This document shows positions 1-12,400 of a DNA stretch of 64,000 bases, piece by piece (within the stretch, counting starts at the first letter, position 1; every line of letters begins with the position of its first letter). The DNA is taken from the NCBI GenBank assembly GCA_007449985.2, contig VIIQ02000693.1, forward strand, positions 110,132 to 174,131. Direction: 5' to 3'. Position numbers and translations under genes: made by a program. This DNA is from Desmodesmus armatus. Lineage: Eukaryota; Chlorophyta; Chlorophyceae; Sphaeropleales; Scenedesmaceae. Under the pieces are notes generated by a model that was given only the letters and a program-made list of their open reading frames with translations, made no database searches and was not told the origin of the DNA.

Positions 1-376
1 GTAAGAGGCAAGGGGGAGGCAGGGAGTGGCAGCCCCCTAGCAGATAAGAGGCTGTAGGCATGTGCACACTTCAGTGGCAGTGTCTTGTGGTGTTTTCGGT
101 GGGCTCAAATTGGCTTTTGGAGCTGCCCTTGCAACTTCGGTTGCATGAGCAAGCCTTCGGAGGGGACCAATAGTGGTTCGCCAGGTGTTGGAGGCAAGGG
201 GGAGGCAGGGAGTGGTAGCCCCCTAGCAGATATGAGGCTGTAGGCATGTTCACACTTCAGTGGCGGTGTCTCGTGGTGTTTTCGGTTGGCTCAAATGGGC
301 TTTCGGAGCTGCCCTGGCAACTTTGGTTGCATGTCTAAGCCTTCGGAGGGGACCAATAGTGGTTCGCCAGGTGTAG
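1..376. repeat. 186-bp satellite, left part of the array
   Basis: About two units of the same satellite that resumes at 6415. Each unit carries the conserved core GGGACCAATAGTG and the block AGCCCCCTAGCAGAT. The array is cut here by the LTR retrotransposon that begins at 377. It enters from the left edge of the window, so its true start is not visible. Confidence 0.95.
372..376. other. Target site duplication (TGTAG), left copy
   Basis: TGTAG lies directly before the LTR at 377 and is repeated directly after the other LTR at 6410-6414. A 5-bp duplication is the usual size for Ty3/gypsy integrases. It also shows that the insertion split a satellite unit, which reads on through the junction. 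Confidence 0.9.
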
Positions 377-696
377 TGTTGAGAGCTGTGGAACGCTCTG
401 TCAGTGCGTGCATGCCAAGACTAGACTTTCCTATGACTTTGGATGCCATAAAGAGAGTCTGGGCTCGGACTCAGGGAATCCTGTGAACGACGAGGTTACC
501 AATGACCGAACAAGATAACAGATACAACTGGAAATGATGTAGGAAAGATAACCAGAAGGAATTGGAAGTGTCGAGCATGAGCGCAGGGCTCGTGCTTGAT
601 GCCGAAAGGTCGACTGGCCTTCGACCGACCAACCGGATTACGGTTGTGACAGGCCGTTGACAACCAAAAGATAAAGTATCGAGCTTACTCATAACA
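377..696 (-). repeat. 3' LTR of the chromovirus
   Basis: 320 bp, matching 6090-6409 base for base by eye. Read on the minus strand it begins TGTTATGAG and ends CTCTCAACA, so it has the TG...CA termini of LTRs. Confidence 0.95.
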
Positions 697-700
697 TCAC

Positions 701-715
701 GCCCCCCCTTTTCAA
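701..715 (-). other. Polypurine tract
   Basis: Read on the minus strand this is GAAAAGGGGGGGC, only a few bases before the 3' LTR and just after the pol stop codon at 727-729. Position and composition fit the primer for plus-strand DNA synthesis. Confidence 0.75.
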
Positions 716-726
716 CGCCAATGTCC

Positions 727-3700
727 TCATTGGCGCCTGCGAGGGCTACGGCGCGTGCTGCGAGTAGCAACAGGCAATGCAGCATGGTGGGTGGCTTCAT
801 AATCCTCAACAACATCATCATCAATCTGCTTCATATTTATCCACATGTCATCCTCAGGGCCATAGCCACGCCACCGCACAAGGTACTCAATGCTCACACC
901 ACGACCACGCTTGCACTGCCGCTTATCCAAAAGCTTCTCAACATAGAAGCGGTCCTCTTCAACATCAACAGGAGGAGGACGAGACATGACAGCAGGGTGT
1001 GGCAACTCTGGTTGTGTGTGCCAGGGTTGCAAAAGACTGACATGGAACACAGGGTGTACCTTGAGAGTAGGAGGCAGCTTCAGCCTGTATGCGACAGGGC
1101 TGATGACCTGTTGTACTGGGAAGGGTCCCAGATACTTAGCAGCAAGCTTCTTGCTCATGGTGCTGGGCAAGGCAAGGTTGGCTGCCGACAAGCGCACAAG
1201 GTCACCTACAGAAAAAGTAACGTCACGACGATGCGCATTTTGCTGTGCCATCATACGCTGCTGGGCGGCATGCAAGTTGGTCTTGGCATGCTGTAAGACA
1301 GAATGCATGTCATCAGCAGTCACTTGGGCTGCTGGCACCAAGACAGGGCCTAATGCAACATCCAACACAGACAAAGGGCTCTGGCCAAAACACAAGAAAA
1401 ATGGAGAGTAACCTGTGGCTGGGTTGACAGAGTCATTGATGGCGTACTCAGCCAAGTCCAGCCAATCATCCCAATCATCCTGCCGGGGAGAAACAAAATG
1501 CCGCAAGTACTCCTCCAAAGTGCGATTAGCACGCTCAGACTGGCCGTCAGTCTGGGGATGAAAAGCAGTAGAAAACTTCAAGTCAGTGCCCAATGCAAAA
1601 AACAATGCACGCCAGAACTTGCTCAAGAAGCGCCTGTCGCGATCGGAAACAATGCTTCTTGGCAATCCAAAGGTCCTAAACCACTCTTTGCGCACAAGCG
1701 ATGCAATGGGGTCAGCACCTGCACCCTTGGTTGTGGGAATGAACCGCACAAACTTAGTGAGACGGTCCACAATGGTAAGCACAGCATCATGACCATGCTT
1801 AGTTGGTGGAAGGTCGGTGATAAGGTCCAAGGAAATGCACTCAAACTTATGGGTGGGAATGGGCAAAGGGTGCAACAAGCCAGCTGGTGCTTGTGTGCTG
1901 GGCTTGTTCAGCTGACAGGATGGACAAGACACAACATAATTGCGGACTGTCCTAGCCAGGTGTGGCCACCAGAAGCGCTCAGCAACGCGCTGCAGGGTTT
2001 TAGCAACACCCAAGTGGCCAGCGCTTGGACAGTCATGACACTCTCGCAACACCTGTAGCTTGAGGGGCTTGCAGGCGGGGATAGCAATGCGATCATGCAT
2101 GTACCAAATGCCGTGTTGGCACTTCAGGTACTTAGGAGCATGCAAGTAGTAGGGATCCTGCTCATATGCAACACGCAACTTATCCACAAAGGAAGCATCA
2201 TGTACAGTGGACATGGTTGCAAGGTCAGGCCGACGTGACAAGGGGTCAGCAGGGTTGGCCTTGCCTTCCTTCCACTGAATATCAACACCACCGTAGTAAG
2301 ACTCAAGCCACTCAGTCCACTTCGCTTGACGACGCGACATGTTTTGAGCCTTCTTGGCTGCAAACCATGTATGATTCAGGTGATCAGAGTTCACAGTGAA
2401 CTCAGCACCCTCAAGGTAGCAGCGCCACTGCTGCAATGCATGCACAATACCCAACATTTCACGGTCGCCAGTAGGGTACCGCTTCTCAGTATCAGACAGC
2501 TTCTTGCTGATGTAAGCAACTGGCTGCAGACCGTGACCATGATCCTGCAGTAAAACAGCACCCAAAGCAAAACCTGATGCATCAGTGAACACCTGATAAG
2601 GGCGGCTGGGGTCTGGCATCGCGAGAGCAGGGGCTGTGGAGACGGCTTGCTTCAAGGCCTCAAAAGCCTGCTGCTCCACCGCTGGGCGCCAACGCCAGGG
2701 GGAGTGCTCTCGAGTGAGCTCTGTCAAAGGCAGAGCCATGCTGCTGTAATGCCGAATGAACTTCCGATAGTAGGAGGTGAGCCCCAAAAACTGCCGCACT
2801 TGATGCATATTACTGGGAGCAGGCCAATCCTGAACGGCAGAGATCTTGGCCGGATCAGGACGGATGCCATCTGGGGACACCACATGGCCCAAGAACTCCA
2901 CAGTATTCAGACCAAAAGCACACTTTGTGAGGCCAGCATGTAGCTGATTTTCCTCCAATGCTTGCAACACCAAATCCAGATGCTGGGCATGCTCAGCCTC
3001 AGTAGCAGAGTAAACCAAGATGTCATCTAGATACACAATGACAAAACGGTCCAGATACGCATGCAATACATGATGCATGAGACCTTGGAAAGTGGCAGGT
3101 GCATTGGTGAGACCAAAAGGCAACACCTTCCACTCATAATGACCGTAACGGGTCCTGAATGCAGTTTTGGGAATGTCTTGTTCCTCAATTCTGACTTGGT
3201 GGTACGCACTGTCCAAGTCAAGCTTGGAAAACACAGTGGCATTATGCAACCTGTCAAGCAACTCATCAATACGAGGCAAAGGGTACCGATTCTTAACAGT
3301 GAGCTTGTTGAGTGCCCTGTAGTCAACACACATGCGCAGCTTCCCATTCTTCTTGCGCACAAAAAGGATGGGTGCACCATAAGGTGACTTGCTGGGCTGA
3401 ATGAAATCCTTCTCAATCAGCTCAGTTAGCTGACGCTTGCACTCCTCCAGCTCAAAAGGGCTCAGCTGGTAGATGGGACCAAACGGAGGCTTGGCCCCTG
3501 GCTGCAGTAAAATGTCATGCTCAACCCCACGCAGGGGTGGCAGACCTGTGACCTTGCTGAACACACCCTTGTGCTTCAACAGCACATGGCGCACTTGAGT
3601 GGCCGAACTGCCGTGGCAGGCAGGCAGAGGCATGTCAGCAACAGCTGAGGCAAAGGGGTCAGGTTCAGGAGCATCAGGACCTGACTGCACCTCAGTAAGA

Positions 3701-5007
3701 ACCGCCAAAAATGCAGATGCACCACGCTCAACAGACTTGACTGCTGCCATAGCCGAGATCAAGCTAACATCCTCGGGGTCAGCAACAACAGTTGGCAGGG
3801 TATGCTGAACACCCTTAGATGTGAGAACAACAAGATTACTTTGCCAATCAATGCAAGGATTGTGAAAAGTCAACCAAGGCTTCCCAAGAACAATGTCATC
3901 AACTGCCAGGTCAGTGACAGTAAAGGGCTGGGAATCCTTGAAAGAGCCAATCCTAAAAGGTAATGCAGCAATTTGCTGGGATGCATCCTGCAACATGCCA
4001 TTGGCAAGCTTGACAGACTTGCCTGGAACAGATGTAGCAGGAAGTGACAACTCCGTAGCCCACCTGGTGTCAACGTAGTTGTCAGTAGCACCAGAATCCA
4101 GCAATGCAACCAAATGCTGTCCACGAACAGAAACACGGAGCCGGATAACAGTGCTGGCGATGGGGTCCAACCCAGGCGAGGGCTGTGCTGGTGAGGGCGC
4201 AACCTGAGACGCAGTGGGCCTCCCAATGCGCTCGTAGTAGAGACCCTGGGTGGAGGTGGCTGTGATGGGAACCTGAAGGGGCTGAAAGGCAGGGCCATAG
4301 CCGCGCCCAGCGGAAGCTGACCTGAGGCGGAGAGGGGAATCCCGCAGCACCACCACAGGCCACCTGAGTGGGCCCATGTCCTGCCAACTGCCGTCAGGCT
4401 GGGGCGCCTGAAACAAGCCGGGAGTACCAGCAGGGTACTCATGGATGATCTGAAAGCTGTGGGTGAGGGGCCACCATGGCTTCTTGGTGAGTTTCGGCAC
4501 CAGGAAGACGGACTCCATCAGTGGGAAAGTATCGTCGAGTCTGCTGTTGTGCTGCTGGCGCTGTGTGAGGTAATGCTTGAGGAGGCTGCCTGCTGAGCGG
4601 AAAGGGGCACAGATCCAATAGTTGTCTCCCGCGACTTCGGGATGCCGCTGAAAGTCACCAAAGGACATGGCGTCAGGGCTGTAAGCCCATTCGCCAGCGC
4701 ACGACTGCCGGAGGCGAGACTGGCTGGCCTGCCAAGTCGGGTCACCTGGGCTTGCCTGGCACAGTGCTGTCTGAAAGCCCCCAAACTGCGCTGCATATTT
4801 TGCTGCTTCCTCAGGGCAAAGCTGCCAGTCCTGTCTGTCCCTGTTACGCACACGACCAGCGCTGGGTTTGCCTGGGACAGGGGTGGTAGCTCTTAGGGCA
4901 GTAGCTGGCCTAGCGCACTGCCCCGCACGCCAGCTGAACTGAACACCGGGGAGGGGGGAACCTGAGCTGCTAGAAGACCGAAGACTGGAACCTAGTAGGC
5001 TTCCCAT
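727..5007 (-). CDS. Pol polyprotein: protease, RT, RNase H, integrase, chromodomain
   Basis: An open frame of 1,426 codons from the first ATG (5007). The frame is open upstream to 5055. Domain order is gypsy-type. An aspartic protease has [11 protein letters not shown] near residue 304. The reverse transcriptase has [10 protein letters not shown] and YLDDILVYS near residue 660. RNase H starts near [10 protein letters not shown]. The integrase has an HHCC zinc region (HDCPSAGH...CPSCQ) and D,D,E residues in [15 protein letters not shown] and [15 protein letters not shown]-terminal chromodomain contains [16 protein letters not shown]. The N-terminal ~280 residues have no recognised motif. The frame differs from gag and is closed by a TAG at 5056-5058, so expression probably relies on re-initiation rather than simple frameshifting. 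No internal stops were seen. Confidence 0.96.
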   Translation of the reverse strand: MGSLLGSSLRSSSSSGSPLPGVQFSWRAGQCARPATALRATTPVPGKPSAGRVRNRDRQDWQLCPEEAAKYAAQFGGFQTALCQASPGDPTWQASQSRLRQSCAGEWAYSPDAMSFGDFQRHPEVAGDNYWICAPFRSAGSLLKHYLTQRQQHNSRLDDTFPLMESVFLVPKLTKKPWWPLTHSFQIIHEYPAGTPGLFQAPQPDGSWQDMGPLRWPVVVLRDSPLRLRSASAGRGYGPAFQPLQVPITATSTQGLYYERIGRPTASQVAPSPAQPSPGLDPIASTVIRLRVSVRGQHLVALLDSGATDNYVDTRWATELSLPATSVPGKSVKLANGMLQDASQQIAALPFRIGSFKDSQPFTVTDLAVDDIVLGKPWLTFHNPCIDWQSNLVVLTSKGVQHTLPTVVADPEDVSLISAMAAVKSVERGASAFLAVLTEVQSGPDAPEPDPFASAVADMPLPACHGSSATQVRHVLLKHKGVFSKVTGLPPLRGVEHDILLQPGAKPPFGPIYQLSPFELEECKRQLTELIEKDFIQPSKSPYGAPILFVRKKNGKLRMCVDYRALNKLTVKNRYPLPRIDELLDRLHNATVFSKLDLDSAYHQVRIEEQDIPKTAFRTRYGHYEWKVLPFGLTNAPATFQGLMHHVLHAYLDRFVIVYLDDILVYSATEAEHAQHLDLVLQALEENQLHAGLTKCAFGLNTVEFLGHVVSPDGIRPDPAKISAVQDWPAPSNMHQVRQFLGLTSYYRKFIRHYSSMALPLTELTREHSPWRWRPAVEQQAFEALKQAVSTAPALAMPDPSRPYQVFTDASGFALGAVLLQDHGHGLQPVAYISKKLSDTEKRYPTGDREMLGIVHALQQWRCYLEGAEFTVNSDHLNHTWFAAKKAQNMSRRQAKWTEWLESYYGGVDIQWKEGKANPADPLSRRPDLATMSTVHDASFVDKLRVAYEQDPYYLHAPKYLKCQHGIWYMHDRIAIPACKPLKLQVLRECHDCPSAGHLGVAKTLQRVAERFWWPHLARTVRNYVVSCPSCQLNKPSTQAPAGLLHPLPIPTHKFECISLDLITDLPPTKHGHDAVLTIVDRLTKFVRFIPTTKGAGADPIASLVRKEWFRTFGLPRSIVSDRDRRFLSKFWRALFFALGTDLKFSTAFHPQTDGQSERANRTLEEYLRHFVSPRQDDWDDWLDLAEYAINDSVNPATGYSPFFLCFGQSPLSVLDVALGPVLVPAAQVTADDMHSVLQHAKTNLHAAQQRMMAQQNAHRRDVTFSVGDLVRLSAANLALPSTMSKKLAAKYLGPFPVQQVISPVAYRLKLPPTLKVHPVFHVSLLQPWHTQPELPHPAVMSRPPPVDVEEDRFYVEKLLDKRQCKRGRGVSIEYLVRWRGYGPEDDMWINMKQIDDDVVEDYEATHHAALPVATRSTRRSPRRRQ

Positions 5008-5074
5008 ACTGCTACGGCAGGGCAAAGCCGACTTGCCTTGCAGTACAGCCCACTCCTAGCACAGCAGTAGCGAA

Positions 5075-6016
5075 CTACTGCTTGGCCGCCTTGCCGTCAG
5101 GGTGCTGTGTGCGCATTGAGCGAGCACGCTGACGACAGTCGGCGGTCCAGTGCCCTTGGCGGTGATGCCAGCTGCAGTAGGGCACTTTGCCGCTGGTAGG
5201 GGGTTGCTGAGGGTTGCGCTGTGGGGCACGCTGCAGCGACCCAAGCTCCATGGGGGCGGGGTGGCTGCTGCTGCCACTGGGCCTGCTGCCAAATGCTGGG
5301 TTGCGGTAACCGCCACCGCCACCGCTGCTGCTGCCGCCAAAGCTGCCGAAGGGGTTGAGCGCTGCCAGCCCACCGCTAAACAGCATGGTGTCGGCTGCCA
5401 TAGCCAGGCTGACGGCTGCGTCCAAGGACTGCGGCTGGTGGAGGGCCACCTGCACTCTAACTGCGGGCTTGAGGCCGCGCACAAAGAAGTGAATGCGGGT
5501 GCCCTCATCCATCGCCGGCAGCTGCAGCATGAGGGCGGTGTACTGCGAAGCATACTCTGCAACACTGCGGGTTTGCAGGAGCCTATCCAACCGGGAGCGT
5601 GCAAGCTCATGGGTGTCGTAGGGTGCAAAGCGCTGCATAAAGGCTTGCTTCATCTGCTGCCAACTGGTGAAGGGTGCTGCTCTACCTGCTGACACCTCCT
5701 GCTGGTGAATGACATACCAATCAAGGGCAGCATCCCTCAAGAAGGTTGCTGCAAGCTGGCAAGCTGCAGGGCTGTTGAGATTCACACCCTTCTGCGCAAC
5801 GTACACCTCGAACGCCTCGGAGAAGTGCTCCGGTGTGGGTTTCTTACCGTCCGTCTCAGGAGGCTTAGGTGTACGCACCGATGCCATCACGTGCTGCTGT
5901 TGCAGTTGCTGTTCCAGCTGCACACGCGACTGCCGCTCCAGCGCAAGCTGTTGCATCAGCTGTTGAAGCTGCTCCGACTGCTGCGACAGCTGCGCCTGGA
6001 ACTGTTCGAACTCCAT
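5075..6016 (-). CDS. Gag protein of the chromovirus
   Basis: 313 residues from the first in-frame ATG at 6016. The same frame is open back to the primer binding site, but only with non-ATG starts. The N-terminal region is glutamine-rich and likely coiled coil. It is followed by a retrotransposon gag (capsid-like) domain around residues 60-190, with DWYVIHQQEV, FMQRFAPYD and FVRGLKPAVR. The C-terminus carries one zinc knuckle of the form C-x2-H-x4-H-x4-C (CSWHHRQGHWTADC), where the usual second Cys is His. Gag packages the RNA and forms the particle. The stop is 67 bp before the first ATG of pol. Confidence 0.94.
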   Translation of the reverse strand: MEFEQFQAQLSQQSEQLQQLMQQLALERQSRVQLEQQLQQQHVMASVRTPKPPETDGKKPTPEHFSEAFEVYVAQKGVNLNSPAACQLAATFLRDAALDWYVIHQQEVSAGRAAPFTSWQQMKQAFMQRFAPYDTHELARSRLDRLLQTRSVAEYASQYTALMLQLPAMDEGTRIHFFVRGLKPAVRVQVALHQPQSLDAAVSLAMAADTMLFSGGLAALNPFGSFGGSSSGGGGGYRNPAFGSRPSGSSSHPAPMELGSLQRAPQRNPQQPPTSGKVPYCSWHHRQGHWTADCRQRARSMRTQHPDGKAAKQ

Positions 6017-6073
6017 ACGATGATTGTAAGGCGAGTGGGAAGCTGATGGGCTAAATTGGGCAACGAAGACCGA

Positions 6074-6087
6074 GGTCTCCGCTACCA
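6074..6087 (-). other. tRNA primer binding site
   Basis: Two bases after the 5' LTR the minus strand reads TGGTAGCGGAGACC. It starts with TGG, the complement of a tRNA CCA end, at the standard place for minus-strand priming. The cognate tRNA was not identified; its 3' end would read GGTCTCCGCTACCA. Confidence 0.75.
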
Positions 6088-6089
6088 CT

Positions 6090-6409
6090 TGTTGAGAGCT
6101 GTGGAACGCTCTGTCAGTGCGTGCATGCCAAGACTAGACTTTCCTATGACTTTGGATGCCATAAAGAGAGTCTGGGCTCGGACTCAGGGAATCCTGTGAA
6201 CGACGAGGTTACCAATGACCGAACAAGATAACAGATACAACTGGAAATGATGTAGGAAAGATAACCAGAAGGAATTGGAAGTGTCGAGCATGAGCGCAGG
6301 GCTCGTGCTTGATGCCGAAAGGTCGACTGGCCTTCGACCGACCAACCGGATTACGGTTGTGACAGGCCGTTGACAACCAAAAGATAAAGTATCGAGCTTA
6401 CTCATAACA
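6090..6409 (-). repeat. 5' LTR of the chromovirus
   Basis: 320 bp, identical by eye to 377-696. It holds the promoter end of the element. No clear TATA box was identified. Confidence 0.95.
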
Positions 6410-6414
6410 TGTAG
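6410..6414. other. Target site duplication (TGTAG), right copy
   Basis: Direct repeat of 372-376, directly after the LTR. Satellite sequence resumes here. Confidence 0.9.
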
Positions 6415-9400
6415 AGGGCAAAGGGGAGGCAGGGAGTGGTAGCCCCCTAGCAGATATGAGGATGTAGGCATGTTCACACTTCAGTGGCGGTGTCTCATGG
6501 TGCTTTCGGTGGGCTCAAATGGGCTTTCGGAGCTGCCCTTGCAACTTCGGTTGCATGTCCAAGCCTTCGGAGGGGACCAATAGTGCTTTGCTAGGTGTAG
6601 AGGGCAAAGGGAAGGCAGGGAGTGGTAGCCCCCTAGCAGATATGAGGCTGTAGGCATGTGCACACTTCAGTGGCAGTGTCTTGTGGTGTTTTTGGTGGGC
6701 TCAAATGGGCTTTTGGAGCTGCCCTTGCAACTTCGGTTGCATGAGCAAGCCTTCGGAGGGGACCAATAGTGCTTCGCTAGGTGTAGGAGGCAAGGGGGAG
6801 GCAGGGAGTGGCAGCCCCCTAGCAGATAAGAGGCTGTAGGCATGTGCACACTTCAGTGGCGGTGTCTTGTGGTGTTTTCGGTGGGCTCAAATGGGCTTTC
6901 GGAGCTGCCCTTGCAACTTCGGTTGCATGAGCAAGCCTTCGGAGGGGACCAATAGTGCTTCGCTAGGTGTAGGAGGCAAGGGGGAGGTAGGGAGTGGCAG
7001 CCCCCTAGCAGATATGAGGTTGTAGGCATGTGCATACTTCAATGGCGGTGTCTCGTGGTGTTTTCGGTGGGCTCAAATGGGCTTTCGGAGGTGCCCTGGC
7101 AACTTCGGTTGCATGAGCAAGCCTACGGAGGGGACCAATAGTGGTTCGCCAGGTGTAAGAGGCAAGGGGGAGGCAGGGAGTGGTAGCCCCCTAGCAGATA
7201 AGAGGCTGTAGGCATGTGCACACTTCAGTGGCAGTGTCTTGTGGTGTTTTCGGTGGGCTGAAATGGGCTTTCAGAGGTGCCCTTGCAACTTCGGTTGCAT
7301 GAGCAAGCCTTTGAAGGGACCAATAGTGCTTCGCTAGGGGTAGGAGGCAAGGGGGAGGCAGGGAGTGGTAGCCCCCTAGCAGATATGGAGCTGTATGCAT
7401 GTGCATACTTCAGTGGCGGTGTCTTGTGGTGTTTTCGGTGGGCTCAAATGGGCTTTCGGAGCTGCCCTTGCAACTTCGGTTGCATGAGCAAGCCTTTGGA
7501 GGGGACCAATAGTGCTTCGCTAGGTGTAGGAGGCAAGGGGGAGGCAGGGAGTGGCAGCCCCCTAGTAGATATGAGGTTGTAGGCATGTTCACACTTCAGT
7601 GGCGGTGTCTCGTGGTGCTTTCAGTGGGCTCAAATGGGCTTTCGGAGCTGCCCTTGCAACTTCGGTTGCATGTCCAAGCCTTCGGAGGGACCAATAGTGC
7701 TTCGCTAGGTGTTGGAGGCAAGGGGGGGACAGGGAGTGGTAGCCCCCTAGCAGATATGAGGCTGTAGGCATGTTCACACTTCAGTGGCGGTGTCTCATGG
7801 TGCTTTCGGTGGGCTCAAATGGGCTTTCGGAGGTGCCCTTGCAACTTCGGTTGCATGTCCAAGCCTTCGGAGGGGACCAATAGTGCTTCGCTAGGTGTAG
7901 AGGGCAAAGGGAAGGCAGGGAGTGGTAGCCCCCTAGCAGATATGAGGCTGTAGGCATGTGCACACTTCAGTGGCAGTGTCTTGTGGTGTTTTTGGTGGGC
8001 TCAAATGGGCTTTTGGAGCTGCCCTTGCAACTTCGGTTGTATGTCCAAGCCTTCGGAGGGACCAATAGTGCTTCGCTAGGTGTAGGAGGCAAGGGTGAGG
8101 CAGGGAGTGGTAGCCCCCTAGCAGATGGAGCTGTAGGCATGTTCACACTGTAGTGGCGGTGTCTCGTGGTGTTTTCGGTGGGCTCAAATGGGCTTTCGGA
8201 GGTGCCCTGGCAACTTCGGTTGCATGAGCAAGCCTTCGGAGGGGACCAATAGTGGTTCGCCAGGTGTAAGAGGCAAGGGGGAGGCAGGGAGTGGTAGCCC
8301 CCTAGCAGATAAGAGGCTGTAGGCATGTGCACACTTCAGTGGCAGTGTCTTGTGGTGTTTTTGTTGGGCTCAAATGGGCTTTCAGAGGTGCCCTTGCAAC
8401 TTCGGTTGCATGTCCAAGCCTTCGGAGGGACCAATAGTGCTTCGCTAGGTGTTGGAGGCAAGGGGGGACAGGGAGTGGTAGCCCCCTAGCAGATATGGAG
8501 CTGTATGCATGTGCATACTTCAGTGGCGGTGTCTTGTGGTGTTTTCGGTGGGCTCAAATGGGCTTTCGGAGCTGCCCTTGCAACTTCGGTTGCATGAGCA
8601 AGCCTTTGGAGGGGACCAATAGTGCTTCGCTAGGTGTAGGAGGCAAGGGGGAGGCAGGGAGTGGTAGCCCCCTAGCAGATATGAGGTTGTAGGCATGTTC
8701 ACACTGTAGTGGCGGTGTCTCGTTGTGTTTTCAGTGGGCTCAAATGGGCTTTCGGAGCTGCCCTTTTAACTTCGGTTGCATGAGCAAGCCTTCGGAGGGG
8801 ACCAATAGTGCTTCGCTAGGTGTAGGAGGCAAGGGGGAGGCAGGGAGTGGCAGCCCCCTAGCAGATATGAGGCTGTAGGCATGTGCATATTTCAATGGCG
8901 GTGTCTCGTGGTGATTTTGGTGGGCTCAAATGGGCTTTCGGAGGTGCCCTGGCAACTTCGGTTGCATGTGCAAGCCTTCGGAGGGGACCAAAAGTGCTTC
9001 GCTAGGTGTAGGAGGCAAGGGGGAGGCAGGGAGTGGTAGCCCCCTAGCAGATAAGAGGCTGTAGGCATGTGCACACTTCAGTGGCAGTGTCTTGTGGTGT
9101 TTTCGGTGGGCTCAAATGGGCTTTTGGAGCTGCCCTTGCAACTTCGGTTGCATGTGCAAGCCTTCGGAGGGGACCAATAGTGCTTTGCTAGGTGTAGGAG
9201 GCAAGGGGGAGGCAGGGAGTGGCAGCCCCCTAGCAGATAAGAGGCTGTAGGCATGTGCACACTTCAGTGGCGGTGTCTTGTGGTGTTTTCGGTGGGCTCA
9301 AATGGGCTTTCGGAGCTGCCCTTGCAACTTCGGTTGCATGAGCAAGCCTTCGGAGGGGACCAATAGTGCTTCGCTAGGTGTAGGAGGCAAGGGGGAGGCA

Positions 9401-12400
9401 GGGAGTGGCAGCCCCCTAGCAGATATGAGGTTGTAGGCATGTGCATACTTCAATGGCGGTGTCTCGTGGTGTTTTTGGTGGGCTCAAATGGGCTTTCGGA
9501 GGTGCCCTGGCAACTTCGGTTGCATGAGCAAGCCTTCGGAGGGGACCAATAGTGCTTCGCTAGGTGTAGGAGGCAAGGGGGAGGCAGGGAGTGGCAGCCC
9601 CCTAGCAGATATGAGGTTGTAGGCATGTGCATACTTCAATGGCGGTGTCTCGTGGTGTTTTCGGTGGGCTCAAATGGGCTTTCGGAGGTGCCCTGGCAAC
9701 TTCGGTTGCATGAGCAAGCCTTCGGAGGGGACCAATAGTGGTTCGCTAGGTGTAAGAGGCAAGGGGGAGGCAGGGAGTGGTAGCCCCCTAGCAGATAAGA
9801 GGCTGTAGGCATGTGCACACTTCAGTGGCAGTGTCTTGTGGTGTTTTCGGTGGGCTGAAATGGGCTTTCAGAGGTGCCCTTGCAACTTCGGTTGCATGAG
9901 CAAGCCTTTGAAGGGACCAATAGTGCTTCGCTAGGGGTAGGAGGCAAGGGGGAGGCAGGGAGTGGTAGCCCCCTAGCAGATATGGAGCTGTATGCATGTG
10001 CATACTTCAGTGGCGGTGTCTTGTGGTGTTTTCGGTGGGCTCAAATGGGCTTTCGGAGCTGCCCTTGCAACTTCGGTTGCATGAGCAAGCCTTTGGAGGG
10101 GACCAATAGTGCTTCGCTAGGTGTAGGAGGCAAGGGGGAGGCAGGGAGTGGCAGCCCCCTAGTAGATATGAGGTTGTAGGCATGTTCACACTTCAGTGGC
10201 GGTGTCTCGTGGTGCTTTCAGTGGGCTCAAATGGGCTTTCGGAGCTGCCCTTGCAACTTCGGTTGCATGTCCAAGCCTTCGGAGGGACCAATAGTGCTTC
10301 GCTAGGTGTTGGAGGCAAGGGGGGGACAGGGAGTGGTAGCCCCCTAGCAGATATGAGGCTGTAGGCATGTTCACACTTCAGTGGCGGTGTCTCATGGTGC
10401 TTTCGGTGGGCTCAAATGGGCTTTCGGAGGTGCCCTGGCAACTTCGGTTGCATGTCCAAGCCTTCGGAGGGGACCAATAGTGCTTCGCTAGGTGTAGAGG
10501 GCAAAGGGAAGGCAGGGAGTGGTAGCCCCCTAGCAGATATGAGGCTGTAGGCATGTGCACACTTCAGTGGCAGTGTCTTGTGGTGTTTTCGGTGGGCTCA
10601 AATGGGCTTTCAGAGGTGCCCTTGCAACTTCGGTTGTATGTCCAAGCCTTCGGAGGGACCAATAGTGGTTCGCTAGGTGTAGGAGGCAAGGGTGAGGCAG
10701 GGAGTGGTAGCCCCCTAGCAGATGGAGCTGTAGGCATGTTCACACTGTAGTGGCGGTGTCTCGTGGTGCTTTCGGTGGGCTCAAATGGGCTTTCGGAGGT
10801 GCCCTGGCAACTTCGGTTGCATGAGCAAGCCTTCGGAGGGGACCAATAGTGCTTCGCTAGGTGTAGGAGGCAAGGGGGAGGCAGGGAGTGGCAGCCCCCT
10901 AGCAGATAAGAGGCTGTAGGCATGTGCACACTTCAGTGGCAGTGTCTTGTGGTGTTTTCGGTGGGCTCGAATGGGCTTTTGGAGCTGCCCTTGCAACTTC
11001 GGTTGCATGAGCAAGCCTTCGGAGGGGACCAATAGTGGTTCGCCAGGTGTAGGAGGCAAGGGGGAGGCAGGGAGTGGTAGCCCCCTAGCAGATATGAGGC
11101 TGTAGGCATGTTCACACTTCAGTGGCAGTGTCTCGTGGTGTTTTCGGTTGGCTCAAATGGGCTTTCGGAGCTGCCCTGGCAACTATGGTTGCATGTCCAA
11201 GCCTTCGGAGGGGACCAATAGTGCTTCGCTAGGTGTAGAGGGCAAAGGGGAGGCAGGGAGTGGTAGCCCCCTAGTAGATATGAGGTTGTAGGCATGTTCA
11301 CACTTCAGTGGCGGTGTCTCGTGGTGCTTTCAGTGGGCTCAAATGGGCTTTCGGAGCTGCCCTTGCAACTTCGGTTGCATGTCCAAGCCTTCGGAGGGAC
11401 CAATAGTGCTTCGCTAGGTGTTGGAGGCAAGGGGGGGACAGGGAGTGGTAGCCCCCTAGCAGATATGAGGCTGTAGGCATGTTCACACTTCAGTGGCGGT
11501 GTCTCATGGTGCTTTCGGTGGGCTCAAATGGGCTTTCGGAGGTGCCCTGGCAACTTCGGTTGCATGTCCAAGCCTTCGGAGGGGACCAATAGTGCTTCGC
11601 TAGGTGTAGAGGGCAAAGGGAAGGCAGGGAGTGGTAGCCCCCTAGCAGATATGAGGCTGTAGGCATGTGCACACTTCAGTGGCAGTGTCTTGTGGTGTTT
11701 TCGGTGGGCTCAAATGGGCTTTCAGAGGTGCCCTTGCAACTTCGGTTGTATGTCCAAGCCTTCGGAAGGACCAATAGTGGTTCGCTAGGTGTAGGAGGCA
11801 AGGGTGAGGCAGGGAGTGGTAGCCCCCTAGCAGATGGAGCTGTAGGCATGTTCACACTGTAGTGGCGGTGTCTCGTGGTGCTTTCGGTGGGCTCAAATGG
11901 GCTTTCGGAGGTGCCCTGGCAACTTCGGTTGCATGAGCAAGCCTTCGGAGGGGACCAATAGTGCTTCGCTAGGTGTAGGAGGCAAGGGGGAGGCAGGGAG
12001 TGGCAGCCCCCTAGCAGATAAGAGGCTGTAGGCATGTGCACACTTCAGTGGCAGTGTCTTGTGGTGTTTTCGGTGGGCTCGAATGGGCTTTTGGAGCTGC
12101 CCTTGCAACTTCGGTTGCATGAGCAAGCCTTCGGAGGGGACCAATAGTGGTTCGCCTGGTGTAGGAGGCAAGGGGGAGGCGAGGAGTGGTAGCCCCCTAG
12201 CAGATATGAGGCTGTAGGCATGTGCACACTTCAGTGGCAATGTCTCGTGGTGTTTTCGGTGGGCTCAAATGGGCTTTCGGAGGTGCCCTGGCAACCATGG
12301 TTGCATGTCCAAGCCTTCGGAGGGGACCAATAGTGCTTCGCTAGGTGTAGAGGGCAAAGGGGAGGCAGGGAGTGGTAGCCCCCTAGCAGATATGAGGATG

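Larger units (their letters stand above)
377..6409 (-). mobile_element. Complete Ty3/gypsy chromovirus (LTR retrotransposon)
   Basis: A 6,033-bp element in minus orientation: 5' LTR (6090-6409), primer binding site, gag, pol, polypurine tract, 3' LTR (377-696). The two 320-bp LTRs are identical by eye and begin TGTT and end AACA. Both reading frames are open, there is a 5-bp TGTAG target duplication, and pol ends in a chromodomain. These features mark a young, probably autonomous insertion. Chromodomains are known to steer chromoviruses to heterochromatin, which fits its position inside a satellite array. Confidence 0.97.

Noticed and set aside
727..1300. Long plus-strand frames inside the retrotransposon
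   Set aside because: They are shadows of the pol frame on the minus strand.
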